DNA of 64,000 nucleotides, taken from positions 37,224 through 101,223 of the forward strand of contig PAXI01000002.1 of the NCBI GenBank assembly GCA_002714425.1. Reading direction: 5' to 3'. The first letter of the stretch is position 1; the number at the start of each line of letters is the position of its first letter. Of this stretch, positions 1 to 8,651 are shown piece after piece. The position numbers and the translations under genes are program-made. Source of the DNA: Chloroflexota bacterium. GTDB lineage: Bacteria > Chloroflexota > Dehalococcoidia > Lucifugimonadales > Lucifugimonadaceae. The notes under the pieces were generated by a model. The model searched no databases, had not been told where the DNA came from, and saw nothing but the letters and a program-made list of their open reading frames with translations.

Positions 1-119
1 CTATCGAAGAAGAGTTTGGAAGCGACGATAACCCTTTAGAGATCTCTGATGAAGATGCTGAAAAAATCCTAACTGTAAACGACGCAGTAAAATACCTTAG
101 TGATAACGGTATATCCTAA
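1..119 (+). CDS. acpP: Acyl carrier protein, C-terminal part (5' end outside window)
   Basis: The reading frame enters from the left edge, with the first full codon at base 3, and gives 38 residues ending DAVKYLSDNGIS before TAA at 117-119. The pattern EEEFG, then DEDAEKI, then TVNDAVKYL is the acidic helix III/IV end of bacterial acyl carrier protein, the carrier of growing fatty acyl chains. The phosphopantetheine serine (DSL motif) lies upstream of the window and cannot be checked. A hairpin terminator follows 13 bases after the stop, so this is the end of its transcript. The family call rests on the tail alone, but the match is characteristic. Confidence 0.85.
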   Translation, partial: IEEEFGSDDNPLEISDEDAEKILTVNDAVKYLSDNGIS

Positions 120-132
120 ATTATCAACTAAG

Positions 133-170
133 AAATACCCTCATAAATAACGTTCTGAGGGTATTTTCTT
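133..170 (+). terminator. Rho-independent terminator after acpP
   Basis: AAATACCCTC (133-142) can pair with GAGGGTATTT (157-166) over 10 bases around a 14-base loop. The 3' arm ends in T-rich TTTTCTT. It lies between the acpP stop and the RNase J start. Confidence 0.75.
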
Positions 171-200
171 AAATAACCTTTTGAAAGATAAAAATAATTA

Positions 201-1874
201 TTGAAAAGTAAAAATTCTCCATATGTGAAAATCATACCTATTGGAGGGCTCGATGAAGTTGGTAAAAATATGACTATCATCGAATCTGACAAGGACATAG
301 TAATAATAGACGCAGGTATTGGTTTCATTAAGAAAAAAGAAATTCCTGGAATAGAAATTGCTATTCCAGATATAACTTATTTAGAAGAAAAAAAGCAAAA
401 GATAAAAGGTATAATTGTTACTCATGGCCACGAAGATCATATAGGCGCAATCCCATTCATACTCGATAGTTTAAGTATTCCTGTCTATGCCCCAAGAATG
501 GCATGTGAATTGATAAGAAAAAAACTTTATCGAAGTAGAAATAATATTTCTCCAAAGATTTTTCCTATAAAAGAGAATAATGAATATAAATTGGGTGATA
601 TAGTTTTTGAATTTTTCCCTGTATGCCATTCTATACCAGATTCTTACGGTTTATTGATCAATACTCCTTGTGGAAATATTGTTCATTCAGGAGATTTCAA
701 GTTTGATAAAAACCCTACAATAGGTAATGACTATAAAACCAATATAAATCATCTGAAGAGGATACTTAAAGATGAAGTCATGATTTTAATGTCAGAATCT
801 ACTAACGCTGAAGAGGAAGGGTATTCTATATCGGATGAAGAGGTAAAAAAATCTATAAATTCTATTATCAAGTCACATAATAATAGAATTATTATTTCTA
901 CATTTGCATCTCAAATTTCAAGAACTAAAATCATTTCTGATGCATGTATAAAATATAATAAGAGATTATGTATTGTTGGTAAAAGTATGATTGAAAATAC
1001 AAAAATAGCCAAAAATCTAGGTCATATCAGTTCCTATGAAGAATTAATGATAAGACCAGACCAGATAAATAATATAAATCAAAATAATCTAGTAATCTTA
1101 ACAACAGGCAGCCAAGGAGAAAAGCAATCAGGATTGGTAAGAATTGCTAATAATAATGATAAAAATATACAAATTAGAGATGGAGACACCGTCGTTATTT
1201 CAGCTAGCACGATACCGGGAAACGAAGTTCAAGTAAATGAAGCAATAAACAAATTGCTCAAACTAGGTGCGAAAGTTATAACTGATAAAGATCAGACAAT
1301 TCATACATCTGGACATGCACATAAAAACGAACTTAAAGAATTGATTAATACGGTTAAACCAAAATTTTTTGTACCTGTTCATGGTGAGATTAAAATGCAA
1401 ATGGCACATGGTAAAATTGCAGAAAGTGAAAATATTAATCAAGAGAATATATTTATATTAGAAAACGGTGAAGTTTTATTACTAAAAGATAAAAAGTTAG
1501 AAATAAATGGTAAAGTTCCTGCAGAAAATATACTTGTCGATGGAAAAAACTTAATTTATGAAGATGATGTAATCATAAAAGAAAGAAATCAAATTTATAA
1601 AAATGGAATAATACTAGTTACAATTTTGTCCGATTCAAAATATGAGATAAATAAAATAGTTGACCTTAAATCATATGGAGTTATTATAGATGACTCATAT
1701 GAAAATATTAAATTTATCAAAGATTCGCTAGAGAAAAACATTAATAGCAGTATAAAAAAACAACCAAAAAATAAAAAAATCGAAAATTTCATAAAAGAAT
1801 ATTCTTCCAACTTTTTGAAACAAAAACTTGATATAAAATCAAAAATTATTGTGAGTTTGGTGAATCATGGCTAA
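201..1874 (+). CDS. rnj: Ribonuclease J (metallo-beta-lactamase exo/endoribonuclease)
   Basis: RNase J degrades and matures mRNA and rRNA from the 5' end and by internal cuts in the cytoplasm. The N-terminal beta-lactamase fold carries the zinc motif HGHEDH, with ligands His75, His77, Asp79 and His80. A HSGDFKFD block follows, then the beta-CASP part (about residues 200-370) and HTSGHAHKNEL and PVHGE blocks. At 557 residues it matches the usual length of about 555. The TTG at 201 gives the family-like N-terminus (VKIIPIGGLDEVGKNM) and no better start is in frame. The 3' end overlaps ftsK by 8 bases, suggesting translational coupling. RNase Y and oligoribonuclease are also in this window, giving a Gram-positive-type RNA decay set. 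Confidence 0.93.
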   Translation: MKSKNSPYVKIIPIGGLDEVGKNMTIIESDKDIVIIDAGIGFIKKKEIPGIEIAIPDITYLEEKKQKIKGIIVTHGHEDHIGAIPFILDSLSIPVYAPRMACELIRKKLYRSRNNISPKIFPIKENNEYKLGDIVFEFFPVCHSIPDSYGLLINTPCGNIVHSGDFKFDKNPTIGNDYKTNINHLKRILKDEVMILMSESTNAEEEGYSISDEEVKKSINSIIKSHNNRIIISTFASQISRTKIISDACIKYNKRLCIVGKSMIENTKIAKNLGHISSYEELMIRPDQINNINQNNLVILTTGSQGEKQSGLVRIANNNDKNIQIRDGDTVVISASTIPGNEVQVNEAINKLLKLGAKVITDKDQTIHTSGHAHKNELKELINTVKPKFFVPVHGEIKMQMAHGKIAESENINQENIFILENGEVLLLKDKKLEINGKVPAENILVDGKNLIYEDDVIIKERNQIYKNGIILVTILSDSKYEINKIVDLKSYGVIIDDSYENIKFIKDSLEKNINSSIKKQPKNKKIENFIKEYSSNFLKQKLDIKSKIIVSLVNHG

Positions 1875-4047
1875 TTCAAAAAATACTTTTTTAACTAAAT
1901 TAATAATACTTGTAGCAATAAGTTTTGCCATAACGTATTTATATATTTTTAGAAACATAGAAGAAATGAAGGAATTTTTTGGCTGGTCATTTATTCCGTC
2001 CATTCTAGCTACCTTTCCAATAATAATTAATATTTTATTTAGAAAATTTCTTCGTTTTTGGAAGTATCAAATTAGTTTCATATTAATATGCATGAGTTTA
2101 TCTGGTATTTTAGGTATTTTTTATGCTCCAATTGGTTCATTTTCAGGTGAATCTATAGGAGGAGAGTTAGGTATATTTATATCAAGGTCTTATATGAGTT
2201 GGAGTAGATTTGATGTTTCATTGTTAGAATATCTGATTTCTTGGATGAGAGTAATATTATTTATATTGTTAGCAATATCTTTGATAAAGCCAACATTGAT
2301 AAAAATCACTACCTATTATACTTATAATTTCTCTAAAAAAATCATATTCAAGTTTTTATTACTTCTAACAAAATTGTCTAAATATACAATAATTAATATT
2401 GTTAACTCAATTACAAAAAAAAATAATATCCCGGATGATAGTGAAAATGAAATAGAAATAAATAAAGAACATGAAACAAGCGAAAAAGAGATTAACAATA
2501 AAGAAGATTTGTCAAAAAAAGAATCAATAATAAACTCAACTAAATCTAAAAATCAAGAGATTCCACAAAATAATTTCACCTCAAATAACTCTGAAGAAAA
2601 TTTTACAAAACCTGAAGAAATACTCTCTTCTAATAACCATCAATGGAGTATACCTAGCTTAGATAACCTCAAGAGACCTTTACCGGGAGGAATATCTGAA
2701 TCAGAAGTTCATTTAACTAGTAAAAAAATTGAATCCTCTTTGAAACAGTTTGGCATTGAAGTTACTGTTGACCAAGTAAAAAAAGGTCCAACTGTAACTA
2801 TGTATGGTCTAAGTCCCGGATGGAAAGGAAAAACTGATAACAAAATCGGTCAAAGAGTTAGAGTTGACACAATATTAAATCGAGAAAAAGATATAGCACT
2901 ATCATTAGCTTCGCCAAACTTAAGATTTGAAGCTCCTGTACCTGGAGAATCCGTGGTAGGAATTGAAGTACCTAATAAGTCTCCTAATGAAGTAACTTTG
3001 AGATCAATAATGGATACAGATCAATGGAAAGAATTTGCAAATGATAATCCATTGCCTGTCCCATTAGGCCTTGGCTCAGGTGGAGAATCAGTAATGACTG
3101 ATTTGTCAAAAATGCCTCATACTTTAGTTGCTGGATCTACAGGATCTGGCAAAAGTGTTTGCATGAATAGTATTATTACAGGATTAATAATGACAAAAAC
3201 TCCTGATGAACTAAGAATAGTCATGATAGATCCTAAAAGAGTAGAACTAACACCATACGAGGGAATACCACATCTTTATACCCCGGTTGTAGTAGAAGCA
3301 GACCAAGCAGTAATTGTTCTAAAATCATTGGTTAAGGAAATGATGGAAAGATTTAAAATTTTAGAAAATTTTGGGGTAAAAAATATATTAACGTTTAATA
3401 AAAAATCAGATTATAAAATGCCTTATCTAGTTATATTGGTAGATGAGCTTGCAGACCTAATGCTCAGCGCATCAGGTGAAGTAGAAAGGCTACTAGTAAG
3501 ACTTGCTCAATTAGGGCGGGCTACTGGTGTACATTTAGTTGTAGCTACACAAAGACCATCAGTAGATGTAGTTACAGGGCTAATTAAGGCTAATTTTCCG
3601 AGCAGGATATCATTTGCTGTGATGTCCCAGATTGATTCAAGAACAATTTTAGATAGCGTTGGAGCGGATCGATTATTAGGTAAGGGTGATATGTTATTTA
3701 AGCCTATTGATAAACCTAAACCATCAAGAGTCCAAGGTGCTTTTGTTTCAGATATAGAAGTAGATTCAATAGTAAATCTATGGAAGAAAAATACCTATCC
3801 AAATATGAAATTCTTAGAAATAAGTAATGACGAAGAGACCGAAATTAATAAAATAGAAATGTCTGATAATGATTCATTATTTAATAATGCTTTAGAACTA
3901 AGTAAATCTCAAAAAACGTTATCCGTATCCTTTCTTCAAAGAAGGCTTAGAATTGGTTATCCTAGAGCAGCAAGATTAATGGATGAGTTGGAAGAAGCCG
4001 GAGTTGTAGGTACAGGGGAACCAGGTAAAGCTCGTCCAGTAATTTAA
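1867..4047 (+). CDS. ftsK: DNA translocase FtsK/SpoIIIE
   Basis: A septal, membrane-anchored hexameric ATPase that pumps chromosomal DNA during division. About 170 N-terminal residues contain several hydrophobic membrane segments. A polar, Asn/Glu/Lys-rich linker follows (about 180-265), then the alpha/beta translocase domains with Walker A GSTGSGKS (about residues 423-430) and Walker B LVILVDELADL. The C-terminal winged-helix gamma domain (RRLRIGYPRAARLMDELE) normally reads the polar KOPS signals. At 726 residues it is a compact family member. The ATG overlaps the end of rnj by 8 bases. Confidence 0.93.
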   Translation: MANSKNTFLTKLIILVAISFAITYLYIFRNIEEMKEFFGWSFIPSILATFPIIINILFRKFLRFWKYQISFILICMSLSGILGIFYAPIGSFSGESIGGELGIFISRSYMSWSRFDVSLLEYLISWMRVILFILLAISLIKPTLIKITTYYTYNFSKKIIFKFLLLLTKLSKYTIINIVNSITKKNNIPDDSENEIEINKEHETSEKEINNKEDLSKKESIINSTKSKNQEIPQNNFTSNNSEENFTKPEEILSSNNHQWSIPSLDNLKRPLPGGISESEVHLTSKKIESSLKQFGIEVTVDQVKKGPTVTMYGLSPGWKGKTDNKIGQRVRVDTILNREKDIALSLASPNLRFEAPVPGESVVGIEVPNKSPNEVTLRSIMDTDQWKEFANDNPLPVPLGLGSGGESVMTDLSKMPHTLVAGSTGSGKSVCMNSIITGLIMTKTPDELRIVMIDPKRVELTPYEGIPHLYTPVVVEADQAVIVLKSLVKEMMERFKILENFGVKNILTFNKKSDYKMPYLVILVDELADLMLSASGEVERLLVRLAQLGRATGVHLVVATQRPSVDVVTGLIKANFPSRISFAVMSQIDSRTILDSVGADRLLGKGDMLFKPIDKPKPSRVQGAFVSDIEVDSIVNLWKKNTYPNMKFLEISNDEETEINKIEMSDNDSLFNNALELSKSQKTLSVSFLQRRLRIGYPRAARLMDELEEAGVVGTGEPGKARPVI

Positions 4048-4103
4048 TCTTAACTTTATGGATATATACTTATAGAACAGGGATTATATTAAGGAATTGA
4101 TTT

Positions 4104-5885
4104 TTGAATAAAGTAACTGATCTCTTTTCAGATAATGAACCCAAAAAAGAAAAACAAATCGTTCTTGAAGACTTGTTAGAATCTTGCTTACATTGTGACT
4201 TTGAATTAAAAAGTTCAAAAATTTACCAAAGATACAGAGTTTGTTCAAAGTGCAATTATCATTTTTCAATATCAGCTAGGCGTAGACTAGCTACTTTGAT
4301 TGACAAAAATAGTTTCCATGAAACAAGTAAATGGATTCAGTCATTAGACCCTATAGAATTTTCCCCAAGAGTTTCATACCGAGTTAGACTTGTACAAGAT
4401 AGAATTCGTACAGGACTTAATGAAGCTATTATAACCGGGACTTGTAAAATAGACGATAAAGATGTTGTGATGATTGTAATTGATTCAAGTTTTTTAGGAG
4501 GATCGATGGGAGTTGTAGTGGGAGAAAAAGTAACATTAGCCCTAGAATTAGCAAAAAGAAAAAAAATACCTTGTGTTTGTACTGTAACTTCAAGTGGCAC
4601 TAGATTACAAGAAGGTATTTTTTCATTATTTCAGATGGCAAAAACATCTTTCGCTGTGAGATCACTCAAGGATGCAAATATTCCTTTTATAACAATTTTA
4701 AGCAATCCAACAACAGGACAAATTTTTAGTAGTTTTGCATCTTTATCTGACATAATTATCTCAGAGCCCAATGCTCAAATTGGATTTTCATCTCTAGGAG
4801 AAATAACTGAATTTGATAAAGATAAAAAAAACCTTCCCCATACATCAGAAACTTTTATTCAGTTTGGTCAAATAGATAAAATATTAACTCGTGATAAAAT
4901 TAAAATGAACTTAAGTTTATTGCTTGATTTGCTTTCTCCAAATCACAAGGTTAATCCTGTAAAAATTAGTAAAGAACATATAAAAAAGAATTTACCTCAT
5001 AAAAATCCAGAAGAAATTATAGGATTGTCCAGAAATAAAAATAGACCAAAATCTAGATATTATTTAGAAAATATTTTTACAAATTTTTTTGAAATCCATG
5101 GAGATAGAATCTCATATGATGACCCTTCAATAATAACTGGGATAGCAAAAATTTCTGGTCAAAGTGTAATGATTATTGCACAGCAAAAATCAGAAAAAAA
5201 CATTAAGCGTAAAAGTTCATCAGGGTCTCAATCTGGAGAAATAACACCATCCGGATTTAGAAAAGCAGCAAGAGCAATTAATTTAGCAGAATTATTTAAG
5301 ATACCTCTAGTAAGTCTTGTTGATACTCCAGGACCTGCTTTAGGAATGGAAATGGAAAAATTAGGTTTGTCTAATTCAGTATCAAATATGATAGACCAAA
5401 TTGGCAAAGTAAATACTCCTACTATTTCTATAATTATAGGTGAAGGGGGTTCTGAAGCTGCACTAGCATTTTCGATAACGGATAAAGTATTGATGCTTGA
5501 AAATGCTATATACACACCAATTATTCCTGAAAAAGGTGCAAAAACAGAAATGAAAGATCAGAATAAGATTTCTGAAATAGCTGAATCACTCAAATTAACC
5601 GCCTCGGATTGTTTAAGCTCAGGGATTATTGATAAAATTATACCTGAACCTAACGATGGAGCTCATCAAAACCCAACAGAAACTGCGAAATTAATAAAAA
5701 CCATTTTAAGTAATGAACTTTTTGAGATAAATAAAATTCATATCAAGACCTTAAAAAATAGAAGAAAGAAAAAGTATAGAAACATAGGAGAATTCGGGAG
5801 TAAATTTTTACAGACTGTAAAAAATGAATCTAAAATTTTTCAGGCAGGAATCAAAGCAAGCATAAAAGCTTTAAGAGAAAATTAA
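4104..5885 (+). CDS. accDA: Fused acetyl-CoA carboxylase carboxyltransferase, beta plus alpha subunits
   Basis: This catalyses the carboxyltransferase half-reaction of acetyl-CoA carboxylase, making malonyl-CoA for fatty acid synthesis. Residues 1-290 are AccD-like, with a zinc ribbon C28-x2-C31-x15-C47-x2-C50 and the crotonase-fold core. From about residue 315 the protein is AccA-like (YYLENIFTNFFEIHGDR, then GSEAALAFSITDKVLMLENAIY). In most bacteria these are two genes; here they are one 593-residue chain with no internal stop. The TTG start at 4104 is supported by AAGGA at 4091-4095, 8 bases upstream. accB and accC are not in the window. The stop overlaps the convergent dehydrogenase by 15 bases. 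Confidence 0.92.
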   Translation: MNKVTDLFSDNEPKKEKQIVLEDLLESCLHCDFELKSSKIYQRYRVCSKCNYHFSISARRRLATLIDKNSFHETSKWIQSLDPIEFSPRVSYRVRLVQDRIRTGLNEAIITGTCKIDDKDVVMIVIDSSFLGGSMGVVVGEKVTLALELAKRKKIPCVCTVTSSGTRLQEGIFSLFQMAKTSFAVRSLKDANIPFITILSNPTTGQIFSSFASLSDIIISEPNAQIGFSSLGEITEFDKDKKNLPHTSETFIQFGQIDKILTRDKIKMNLSLLLDLLSPNHKVNPVKISKEHIKKNLPHKNPEEIIGLSRNKNRPKSRYYLENIFTNFFEIHGDRISYDDPSIITGIAKISGQSVMIIAQQKSEKNIKRKSSSGSQSGEITPSGFRKAARAINLAELFKIPLVSLVDTPGPALGMEMEKLGLSNSVSNMIDQIGKVNTPTISIIIGEGGSEAALAFSITDKVLMLENAIYTPIIPEKGAKTEMKDQNKISEIAESLKLTASDCLSSGIIDKIIPEPNDGAHQNPTETAKLIKTILSNELFEINKIHIKTLKNRRKKKYRNIGEFGSKFLQTVKNESKIFQAGIKASIKALREN

Positions 5886-6887
5886 ATTTTCTGGCTGAAT
5901 ACCACCTAGTGTTTTATTAGCATTTTCAAAAGCAAACATGATTCTTCTATCCACACTCTCCTTAGACGAACCTGCAAGATGAGGGGTTATAACACAATTG
6001 TCCAACTTCAGTAACTCTGAATTTTTACTAATTGGTTCAACTTCTGTCACATCAAGAGCAGCGCCTAAAATTTCATCACTTTTTAGAGCTGTTACTAGCG
6101 ACTGCTCATCGTGCACAGGGCCTCTGCATGTATTTATAAATATGGAATCTTTTTTCATCAATCCAAATTCTTTAGCACCGAACAAACCCCTAGTTTCATC
6201 TGACAAGGGAACGTGAACAGAAACAATGTCTGAAATTTTTAATAATTCTTCAAAGGATATTTTTTTTATATTTAATTCGTCTTCAAAATTAGAAAATTCC
6301 TTTATATCATTATAAAAAATATTAACATCAAAACCTCTCAATAATTTAGCCACTTTTGAACCTATATTACCTAAACCAACTATTCCTATATTCTTTCCTG
6401 TGATTTCATGAACATTTCCATAGGGTCCTGTAATTGCTTTTTTCATCCATTGGTCAGATTTTACTCCTTCAACAGCCTGAGGTAATCTTTTATACAGCAT
6501 CATAATAAGTGCTATTGTATGTTCTGCAACCGAATTTGAAATAGCAGGCGAATTACCACAAATATTTATACCTAAATCATTAATTGCATCAATGTCCCAT
6601 CCGTCAAAACCCGCGCTTAATAATTGTATATGGCGTAGATTTGGTAATTTTTTTAACATTTCTATGCTAAGTAATTCACCATTGCAAATTATTACTTCAG
6701 CATCAATCATTTTTTCAAGATTTTTTTCAAAACCATCCCTTATTTTTGCAGAATTTGAGTAATCTTCATCTCCAGAAAATAAAAATTCACATCTTAAGTC
6801 ATCAAAGCATAACTGCTTTGCTCTATCACTTCTACTAAGAGTTCTACCCTTATCATTTTTACTGTAGAATACTAATTTTTCACCCAT
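5871..6887 (-). CDS. D-isomer 2-hydroxyacid dehydrogenase (NAD-dependent)
   Basis: A 338-residue member of the phosphoglycerate/lactate dehydrogenase family, which interconverts 2-keto acids and D-2-hydroxy acids with NAD(P). The Rossmann motif GIVGLGNIGSKVAKLLRG is clear. Downstream are the family blocks INTCRGPVHDEQSLVTALKS, GAALDVTEVEP (substrate/catalytic region) and NCVITPHLAGSS with the catalytic His. The protein lacks the ACT or ASB domains of full SerA, so the substrate cannot be fixed: glyoxylate/hydroxypyruvate reductase or phosphoglycerate dehydrogenase are both possible. The ATG at 6887 has AGAGG 8 bases upstream. It is transcribed alone against accDA. Confidence 0.85.
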   Translation of the reverse strand: MGEKLVFYSKNDKGRTLSRSDRAKQLCFDDLRCEFLFSGDEDYSNSAKIRDGFEKNLEKMIDAEVIICNGELLSIEMLKKLPNLRHIQLLSAGFDGWDIDAINDLGINICGNSPAISNSVAEHTIALIMMLYKRLPQAVEGVKSDQWMKKAITGPYGNVHEITGKNIGIVGLGNIGSKVAKLLRGFDVNIFYNDIKEFSNFEDELNIKKISFEELLKISDIVSVHVPLSDETRGLFGAKEFGLMKKDSIFINTCRGPVHDEQSLVTALKSDEILGAALDVTEVEPISKNSELLKLDNCVITPHLAGSSKESVDRRIMFAFENANKTLGGIQPENLIFS

Positions 6888-7047
6888 AATTGAAACCTCT
6901 AAACTTTTTTTTGATAATAAACCTAAAATAATTTATTATATAATTATTATAACTTTGAATAAGTAAACTTGCTGAGAAAAATTTTATCAAGCACCAACAA
7001 CAAAATATCTTTCGATAAAGTTAGGATATTATTTAGAAGAATAAATT

Positions 7048-7818
7048 ATGAATGATCAATTAATTATTGCAGGGAAAAAATTTAACTCTCGACTTATGAC
7101 TGGTACAGGTAAGCATAAGTCTAAAGAGGATCTACTAAAATCTATCGAAAGTTCTGAAACTGAAATCATAACAGTAGCCATTGGACGTATTGACTTGAAT
7201 GACCCACAGAAAAAAAATTTACTAGATCATATAAGCTGGAATGATTATCAAATTTTACCTAATACTGCTGGCTCTAAAACAGCCGAAGATGCTGTATATA
7301 TAGCAAAACTAGCTAGAGAAGTTACTGGATCAAATTGGATAAAGATTGAGGTTATACCTGATTCAAAATACCTTCTACCTGATCCAATTGGGACATTAAA
7401 AGCAGCTGAAATATTAATAAAAGAAGGATTTGTCTGCCTACCATATATTGGGGCTGATCCAGTACTGGCAAAAAGATTAGAAGATACTGGTTGTGCCACC
7501 GTTATGCCGTTAGGATCGCCTATTGGATCTGGTAGAGGTGTTTTAGCACTAGAAGAAATACAAATAATTATTGAACAATCGAAAATTCCTGTGGTGGTTG
7601 ATGCCGGTTTAGGCGTTCCATCAGATGCTTCAAAAGTCATGGAAAACGGAGCTGATGCAGTCTTAGTAAATACAGCTATATCAAAATCTAATGATCCTGA
7701 ATTAATGGGAGAAGCATTTAAGCTTGGAGTAAAAGCAGGAAGAAAATCTTTTCTTGCGGGTAGAATACCCGAGACCTTAATTGCAAACCCAAGTAGTCCT
7801 CAAGAAGGAATAAAGTAA
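7048..7818 (+). CDS. thiG: Thiazole synthase ThiG
   Basis: ThiG makes the thiazole phosphate half of thiamine from deoxyxylulose phosphate, dehydroglycine and ThiS thiocarboxylate. The 256-residue TIM barrel shows the start block FNSRLMTGTGKH, the Schiff-base lysine in WIKIEV (Lys99), the CATVMPLGSPIGSGRG phosphate-binding loop, and VVVDAGLGVPSDA. Length is normal. It is the first gene of a thiG-thiE-thiS run, with 3 bases to thiE. The 160-base upstream gap contains a CTGAGA but no convincing TPP riboswitch. Confidence 0.95.
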   Translation: MNDQLIIAGKKFNSRLMTGTGKHKSKEDLLKSIESSETEIITVAIGRIDLNDPQKKNLLDHISWNDYQILPNTAGSKTAEDAVYIAKLAREVTGSNWIKIEVIPDSKYLLPDPIGTLKAAEILIKEGFVCLPYIGADPVLAKRLEDTGCATVMPLGSPIGSGRGVLALEEIQIIIEQSKIPVVVDAGLGVPSDASKVMENGADAVLVNTAISKSNDPELMGEAFKLGVKAGRKSFLAGRIPETLIANPSSPQEGIK

Positions 7819-7821
7819 TAA

Positions 7822-8451
7822 TTGAAACTACTTAGTTTTCCTATATTATCCTTGATTACCGATTCATCAGTTTATCAAAATAAAGAAAAAATGGTAAATA
7901 ATATAACCCAAACTACAAAAGTTGGTGTTAATATGGTTCAAATTAGAGAAAAAAATCTTTCAAATGAAGAGAAAAAAAAACTTATCCAAAAAATTATAGT
8001 CAAAACAGATAACAAACCAATAATCATTATTAATGATGGATATGAATTATGTAAAGTTTTTGATATAGATGGGATCCATCTTCCCGAAAAAAAAATCAAT
8101 CAAATAAAAAATTTAAAATCAACACTTAAGTATGATCAAATAATTGGTTGTTCTGTTCATTCTCTAAAATCTGCTATTTTAGCTGAAAAACTCGGCGCTA
8201 ATTATTTACAGTTTGGAAGTATTTTTAAAACAAAATCTCATCCTGGACAAAATCCTTTAGGGTTAAGTGAACTTAAGAAAATTACTGCAAATATAAATTT
8301 ACCAGTAATAGCAGTGGGAGGTATAAATGAAAAAAATTGTTTATTACCATTCCAAAACGGTGCATATGGAATAGCTTCAATAAGATCTTTTTCTGAACAA
8401 ACTACATCAAGAAAAATTATTAATAAATTAAATAATGGAGAAATAATTTGA
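7822..8451 (+). CDS. thiE: Thiamine-phosphate synthase ThiE
   Basis: ThiE couples hydroxymethylpyrimidine diphosphate to thiazole phosphate to give thiamine monophosphate. The 209 residues show VQIREK, IIINDGYELC, GIHLPE, GCSVHS, QFGSIFKTKSHPG and IAVGGI, the standard pyrophosphate- and thiazole-binding strands of the barrel. The start is TTG at 7822, three bases after thiG; no in-frame ATG lies before the first conserved strand (LSLITDSSVY). Its last four bases overlap the TTG of thiS. It lies in the same operon as thiG and thiS. Confidence 0.92.
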   Translation: MKLLSFPILSLITDSSVYQNKEKMVNNITQTTKVGVNMVQIREKNLSNEEKKKLIQKIIVKTDNKPIIIINDGYELCKVFDIDGIHLPEKKINQIKNLKSTLKYDQIIGCSVHSLKSAILAEKLGANYLQFGSIFKTKSHPGQNPLGLSELKKITANINLPVIAVGGINEKNCLLPFQNGAYGIASIRSFSEQTTSRKIINKLNNGEII

Positions 8452-8651
8452 TAGAAATTTTAATAAATGGTGAAAAAAATAAATTCGAAAATTCTATTTC
8501 CATTTCGGAATTAATTGTTATGAAAAATCTAGAAAATTTATCAGTCGCAGTAGCCTTAAACTCGGAGATCGTAAATATAAAAGATTTTAAAGTAACTTTC
8601 ATAAAAAACGGAGATAAACTAGATATAGTGAAACCCGTTGGTGGTGGATAA
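8448..8651 (+). CDS. thiS: Sulfur carrier protein ThiS
   Basis: A 67-residue ubiquitin-like protein ending in Gly-Gly (PVGGG). ThiS carries sulfur as a C-terminal thiocarboxylate for ThiG after adenylation by an E1-like enzyme. The small size, the beta-grasp start (IEILINGEKNKF), the internal VALNSEIV and the Gly-Gly terminus are diagnostic. It starts at TTG in a 4-base overlap with thiE, and the next gene starts directly after its stop. No thiF is adjacent; the E1-like gene at 46381-47220 is the only activating-enzyme candidate in the window. Confidence 0.93.
   Translation: MIEILINGEKNKFENSISISELIVMKNLENLSVAVALNSEIVNIKDFKVTFIKNGDKLDIVKPVGGG

Noticed and set aside
6888..7047. CTGAGA in the thiG leader suggesting a TPP riboswitch
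   Set aside because: The other conserved block (ACCTGAT...GGxTAATxCC) is absent and I could not fold the P1/P4/P5 helices; only one hexamer matches. A covariance search would decide.
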